Assembly: GCF_009905375.1 (NCBI RefSeq)
Contig: NC_133653.1
Span: 68,150,329 to 68,214,328, forward strand
Origin: Apium graveolens
Lineage: Eukaryota; Streptophyta; Magnoliopsida; Apiales; Apiaceae
Reading direction: 5' to 3'
DNA length: 64,000 nt
Both the position numbers and the translations under genes were made by a program. This document shows positions 59,567 through 64,000 of this stretch, piece by piece; the stretch's first letter is position 1, and each line of letters opens with the position of its first letter. The notes under the pieces are model-generated. The model saw only the letters and a list, made by a program, of their open reading frames with translations. It did not search any database and was not told where the DNA came from.

Positions 59567-60062
59567 AAATAATATTCTTTATTTTATTAAAGAATAATGT
59601 TTTGATAATCAAACTTATTTTTGAGTATTCAAATAAAGATAGTACTTTCGTATAAGTATATCTTTGGTTATTTAATACCCATTTCAAGTATGAGTTTTAA
59701 CACTTCTACTTCGATTATTTTTATAGAGATTATCCTTTTTGGGAATATTATTTAAATAATAATATTCAGATATTTTCTAATATATAGGGACTGATTTATT
59801 TTAATAAATCAGCAGTACTCCAAACATTCTTAAAAATGTTTCGAGTCTTCAAAATGATTTTTAAAAGTTAGAGAGGATCCCAAAACTCAATTTTTTTTTA
59901 TATTTAAGATCTTCCTTTTAAAGGGGATTTAAATACTCACTCAAAACCTGAGGGATCCGGCTCTGTGGTGTATTTTATATTCGCAATGAGGTTGCTGTTT
60001 TGATAAATAAATTGATTACTTACCCAACGTTCGGGAAGTAAGTCCATCTATTGAGTCGGCAT

Positions 60063-60157
60063 AAGCAACATGGGCTCAGTGGGCGTCCATGAAAGTGTAA
60101 GTGGCTCAATGGGAGTCCATCAAATGCGTAAGTGGCTGAGTGGCAGTCCAGCATAAG
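60063..60157. repeat. Three 31-34-base tandem units
   Basis: Units of the type GTAAGTGGCTCAATGGGAGT followed by CCATCAAATGC. No coding sense is visible. Confidence 0.75.
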
Positions 60158-61329
60158 GTCCTATTGCGGCCAGGGTAATGACCAGTGGGGAATTCGTCCA
60201 TCTACTAGTGGAAAATGTTACTTATTGGTATCTTTGCCTGATCAGCAATATATCAGGTTTATGCCAAGGTTTTCTCCTTTCCAAATTCATTGGATATTAC
60301 AACTCTGTTTATAATTTTCATAACAGAGGTTTTCAAGGAGTGTATGAAATGTATATATATATATAGGTGTGTATATATATATCAGGACTTAATGAAGTAT
60401 CTCGTAACTTCATTATTTATAATGATATTTCAAAGATTGAATCTATTCAAGTCTTATCTTGTAGTCTCATCAGTGTGATGAACTTTTGAAACTAATTATA
60501 ACTTGAACGGTGGTAGTTCAAGTAGTATTCGGAAAAGATATAAGTATATTGGAGTATCTTGTAACTTCATCTTTTAAACTTATATCTAGTAAATGATTAT
60601 CTTATGCATATCAAAGATTTTCAGAAAAACAATGAGACAAGGTTAGATATATAAGATCACCTTGCAACGATATTTTTATACAGTTATAAACTGGAACTCT
60701 GTGTATATTATACATGTCAGAGGATTTCAAAGATTGTGAAAAGTATATATGTATGTATATACTGACTATTTTGCGACTTGGTCGCGTTAAGATATCAACT
60801 TGGTTCATTTCTTCTTAACCAAGACTTTCTTGAGTACTATGAGAATGCTCATGTATTGTTAATTATTATACATTATTTCGGTGGGCTTGTTGCTCACCCT
60901 TGCTTTCTTCTTTCATCACACAACAACAGATAGACAAGATAAACAGGATCAAGCTCCCGATTCGCGAGCGGATAGGAAACGTTCCGCAGTTTCCTGTAGG
61001 CGTTGATGCCGCCTTAGATGAGGTAGGAACTACCAATAGGCTAGGTTTTCAACTATTGATGTACCGGACTTATGTATATTATGAATTGTAATAATGGCAA
61101 AGAATATGTAAATTTATTCAGAAACCCTTTTGAGGTGTAATGACTTATAATTGTGAAATAAAATGACTTGTGTTTTTTGTATTCATCTCTGAGACTATAA
61201 CTTGTGGTGGTGTGTATATTGTGGGGTCACAGTACGCAGTAGTTGGTTGACTGTTAAGATTAAGTATTGATAAGTGAAATGAAACTCGTGACAACCCGAA
61301 TCCCCGACCCCGGATTTGGGGGTATTACA

Positions 61330-63411
61330 ATGTGTTTGGAAGCAAGTGTTATATTCTAAAAGACAACTCTGAATATGTGGGAAAATTTGACTCTAAAGTT
61401 TTTGAAGCAATTTTTCTGGGATATTCATTGGAAAGAACAGCCTATAAAGTTTATGTGATTGATTAAAAGAAAATTATGGAAAGCACAGATGTGACTTTTG
61501 ATGATGACAAGTGTCCAGGCTTGGAATGCCTTGATGTAAATGATGTTGAAGCCCTTGCATTTGGAAATCTAACCATTAATAGTGATTCTGATGAGGAAGA
61601 TGAAGTTGTGACACAACAAGTAACAAATGAAGAGATCTCTGAACAAAATCATGGAAATGAAAGCTCTCTTCAGACACCTGAATTTGATGGCACAAACTTA
61701 GGGGGAGAAGGAGAGAATGGAAATGACAGTCATGGTAATACTGAAGAAAATGATGAAGGCACTAGTCAACAGACACACACCAGAAAGTGGGATAGGAGTC
61801 ATACAGTAGAAGCATTATTGGTGATCCCTCTGCTGGTGTGGACTAGAAGTGCAACTGCTACTGAATGCCTACATGCATGTTTTCTGTCTCAAGTAGAGCC
61901 CAAGAAAACTGAAGAAGCCCTATTGGATCCTGACTGGATATGTGCCATGCAGGAGGAGCTGGATCAGTTTGAGAGAAACAAAGTTTGGAAATTAGTCCCT
62001 GCACCAGAACAGAAGCATAATTGGAACTAAGTGGGTGTACAGGAACAAAATGGATGAAAATGGAATTGTTACTAGAAACAAAGCAAGGCTGGTTGCTAAA
62101 GGCTACTCACAAGAGGGAATTGACTATGATGAGACTTTTGCTCCTGTTGCAAGACTAGAAGCAATAAGAATTTTTCTGGCATTTGCTGCACACTCAAATT
62201 TTAAGGTGTATCAAATGGATGTCAAGAGTGCTTTTCTTAATGGTGAACTAGAAGAAGAAGTTTATGTGCAACAGCCACCTGGCTTTGAAGATCCAGAATT
62301 CCCTAACTTGTTTACAAATTACTCAAGGCTCTATATGGACTGAAACAGGCACCTAGAGCTGGTATGACACACTGTCAGAATTTCTACTCAAATGGTTTTA
62401 CCAGAGGTACTATTGATAAGACTCTCTTCTATAAGAAGCATGATGAAGATATGATCCTAGTTCAAATCTATGTGGATGATATCATCTTTGGATCTACAAA
62501 TGAAAAGCTTTGTCAAAGATTCTCTAGGCTAATGCAGAGTGAGTATGAAATGAGCATGATGGGAGAATTGAGTTACTTCCTTGGCCTTCAAGTTAGTCAA
62601 AGAAGTGATGGTATTTTCATCAGCCAAACCAAATATGTGAATGACTTATTGAAGAAATTTGGTATGGTGGATAGCTCACCTGCATCTACACCAATGTCTA
62701 CTGCAACCAAGTTGGATGAAGACAAGAAAGGCAAAGGAGAGTGGATATTTCAAGCTATAGAGGAATGATTGGATCATTGCTGTATTTGACTGCTAGTAGA
62801 CCAGACATCATGTTTCTACTTGTCTATGTGCCAGATTTCAAGCCAATCCAAAGGAATCATACTTGATGGCTGTCAAAAGGATTTTCAGATACTTAAAGAG
62901 AACTCCAAACTTGGGACTATGGTATCCTAAGGGAACTGGTTTTGAAGCTGTTGGATATACAGATGCAGATTTTGCTGGATGCAGGTTGATAGGAAAAGTA
63001 CTAGTGGAAGCTGTCAATTTCTTGGTCAAAGACTTGTGTCCTGGTATAGTAAGAAACAGCAATCTGTGTCAACTTCCACAGCTGAGGCTGAATATATAGC
63101 TGTGGAAGTTGTTGTGCTCAAGTGCTTTGGATTAGAAATCAGCTAATGGACTATGGTCTAGTGTTACACAAAATTCCTATTATGTTGACAATACTAGTGC
63201 CATCTATAGTAGCTAATCCAGTTAATCATTCTAGAACAAAGCACATTGATGTTAGGTACATTTTATCAGGGAACATGCTGCAAATGGTACCATTGAGCTC
63301 ATTTTTGTTCCAACAGAAAAACAATTAGATGACATTTTTACTAAACCTTTGGATGAAGCAACCTTCACTAGACTTGTGAGTGAAATTGGAATGCTCAATT
63401 CTTCATCCTAA
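61330..63411 (+). pseudogene. S pol, right part: integrase tail, RT, RNase H
   Basis: The frame resumes with the integrase end (YVGKFDSKVFEAIFLGYS) and a TAA near 61464, then an acidic linker (NSDSDEEDEVV, GENGNDSHGNTEENDEG). RT follows (WICAMQEELDQFERNKVWKL, a frameshift near 62020, [31 protein letters not shown]). It is further broken by small indels near 62300-62390 around the LYGLKQAP region. The catalytic YVDDIIFGST is present at about 62470. RNase H (YTDADFAGC, TSTAEAEYIA region) is fragmented by several frameshifts between 62740 and 63300. The end is IFTKPLDEATFTRLVSEIGM, with TAA at 63409-63411. The RT half has decayed more through indels than the gag half. Confidence 0.88.
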
Positions 63412-64000
63412 GGCAAGAACTCAGCTAATGTTTTGCAGCAGATTAATCTAATAAATCAACCTAGTTTGATTTAATTGGAAATTAACTGAAATATGAATTA
63501 TAAATATTTCAGAATCTCTGTATATTTATTTTTCTTTAAAAACTCAAAAAAAAATTAACTTAGAATATTTCAAATTCTAAGTAAAATGCTTAGTTGTTAA
63601 TTTACATCTTTAATATGTAAAATTAACACAAGGCAGAAAAATAGCACTCAAAAGTATAGAGAACTGAGTTCTCGATAAGTCAAAATGACTTATCGACAAG
63701 TCATTTTAGAGTTCTCGAGTGAGTCCTCGATAAGTCTATCTACAGACTTCTCGAATGACTTCTCGATAAGCTCTATTATGACTTATCGATAAGACCATGT
63801 AGAGTTCTCTAATAGTGTTAACTCACAGAGTTCTCGACAAGAATATTTTGAGACTTATCAATAACTCAGAACTAAAATAATTTGATTCAATGAATTATTT
63901 TAGACAAATACTTTTGGAAAATTTATTGTTTCAATTTGATTCAATTCAAATAAATTAGAATTACTTCAGTCCTTTTTGGACAAACTGGGCATTTATCAGA
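63412..64000 (+). other. S 3' non-coding region with TTATCGATAAG-like repeats
   Basis: No coding frame is supported. At 63655-63860 the words ACTTATCGATAAG, TTCTCGATAAG and GAGTTCTCGA recur in both orientations, like those in the LTR array at 52730-52868. The polypurine tract and 3' LTR of this copy are not reached. Confidence 0.6.

Larger units (their letters stand above)
57125..61329 (+). mobile_element. Solo LTR, 4.2 kb, inserted in S integrase
   Basis: It reads TGTAATAACCCC to GGGGGTATTACA, with a 7-base terminal inverted repeat (TGTAATA) and perfect ATGTG duplications. No coding domain, primer site or polypurine tract lies inside. The end CCCCGGATTTGGGGGTATTA resembles the T1 and T2 LTR ends (GGATTTGGAGGGTGTTATA, GGTTTGGAGGGCGCTACA), so a Tekay-like origin is likely. 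A large LTR of a non-autonomous family is the alternative. Short open frames such as 60132-60366 and 60900-61091 are not supported as genes. Strand follows the LTR end motif. Confidence 0.88.

Noticed and set aside
60132..60366. Overlapping open frames of about 60 codons in the solo LTR
   Set aside because: Short, AT-rich, without recognisable domain, and partly made of the 31-34-base tandem units.
57125..61329. Complete short non-autonomous retrotransposon with its own small LTRs
   Set aside because: I find no direct repeat of the two ends inside, and no primer site or purine tract, so a solo LTR is the simpler reading.

Overview
The window is repetitive plant nuclear DNA, most likely from a dicot. 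It is AT-rich, and every coding segment I can identify belongs to an LTR retrotransposon: Ty3/gypsy of the Tekay-, Athila- and Tat-like types, and Ty1/copia including a SIRE-like element. I found no host gene, no rRNA or tRNA gene and no CRISPR array. Lineage names rest on protein motifs read by eye, on primer-binding sites and on domain order, not on database searches.

Layout. 1-11801: a Tekay-like chromovirus on the + strand (T1), with its 5' LTR cut by the window edge and its 3' LTR missing the last 17 bases. 11802-23010: a second Tekay-like element on the - strand (T2). 23011-29464: an LTR fragment of a T2-related family, split by a 3.8-kb solo LTR of the T1 family (23514-27310, target duplication ACATA). 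29465-49158: an Athila-like element (A) that has lost reverse transcriptase and integrase. It is interrupted at 33500-46508 by a nest made of a Copia LTR piece, the 3' end of a Tat-like element (G) with an antisense intron-bearing ORF, and a full Copia element on the - strand (C1). The two outer ends of this nest carry the same 5 bases, TAGTA. 49159-about 51795: the 3' part of another Copia element (C2), which A appears to have entered. About 51796-64000: SIRE-like sequence (S), with the tail of one copy, an LTR, and then gag-pol of a second copy. A 4.2-kb solo LTR (57125-61329, target duplication ATGTG) sits in the S integrase.

How the parts relate. The order of nesting, outermost first, is C2/S, then A, then the T2-related LTR and the C1/G nest, then the solo LTR and T2/T1. 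All elements are decayed. Most premature stops are TAG, TAA or TGA where related copies or the motif have CAG, CAA, CGA or TGG, which is the expected signature of C-to-T change in methylated DNA. The longest intact frame is the 633-codon RT-RNase H segment of C1.

The items most worth a second look are: an extra proline-rich plus helical ORF lying between the primer-binding site and gag in both Tekay-like elements; the antisense, TATA-box-driven, intron-containing ORF of the Tat-like remnant; a small ORF just upstream of the polypurine tract in the SIRE-like family; stem-loop repeats in the C1 leader; and LTRs whose TATA box lies about 0.6-0.7 kb from the start, leaving 2.7-3 kb downstream of it.
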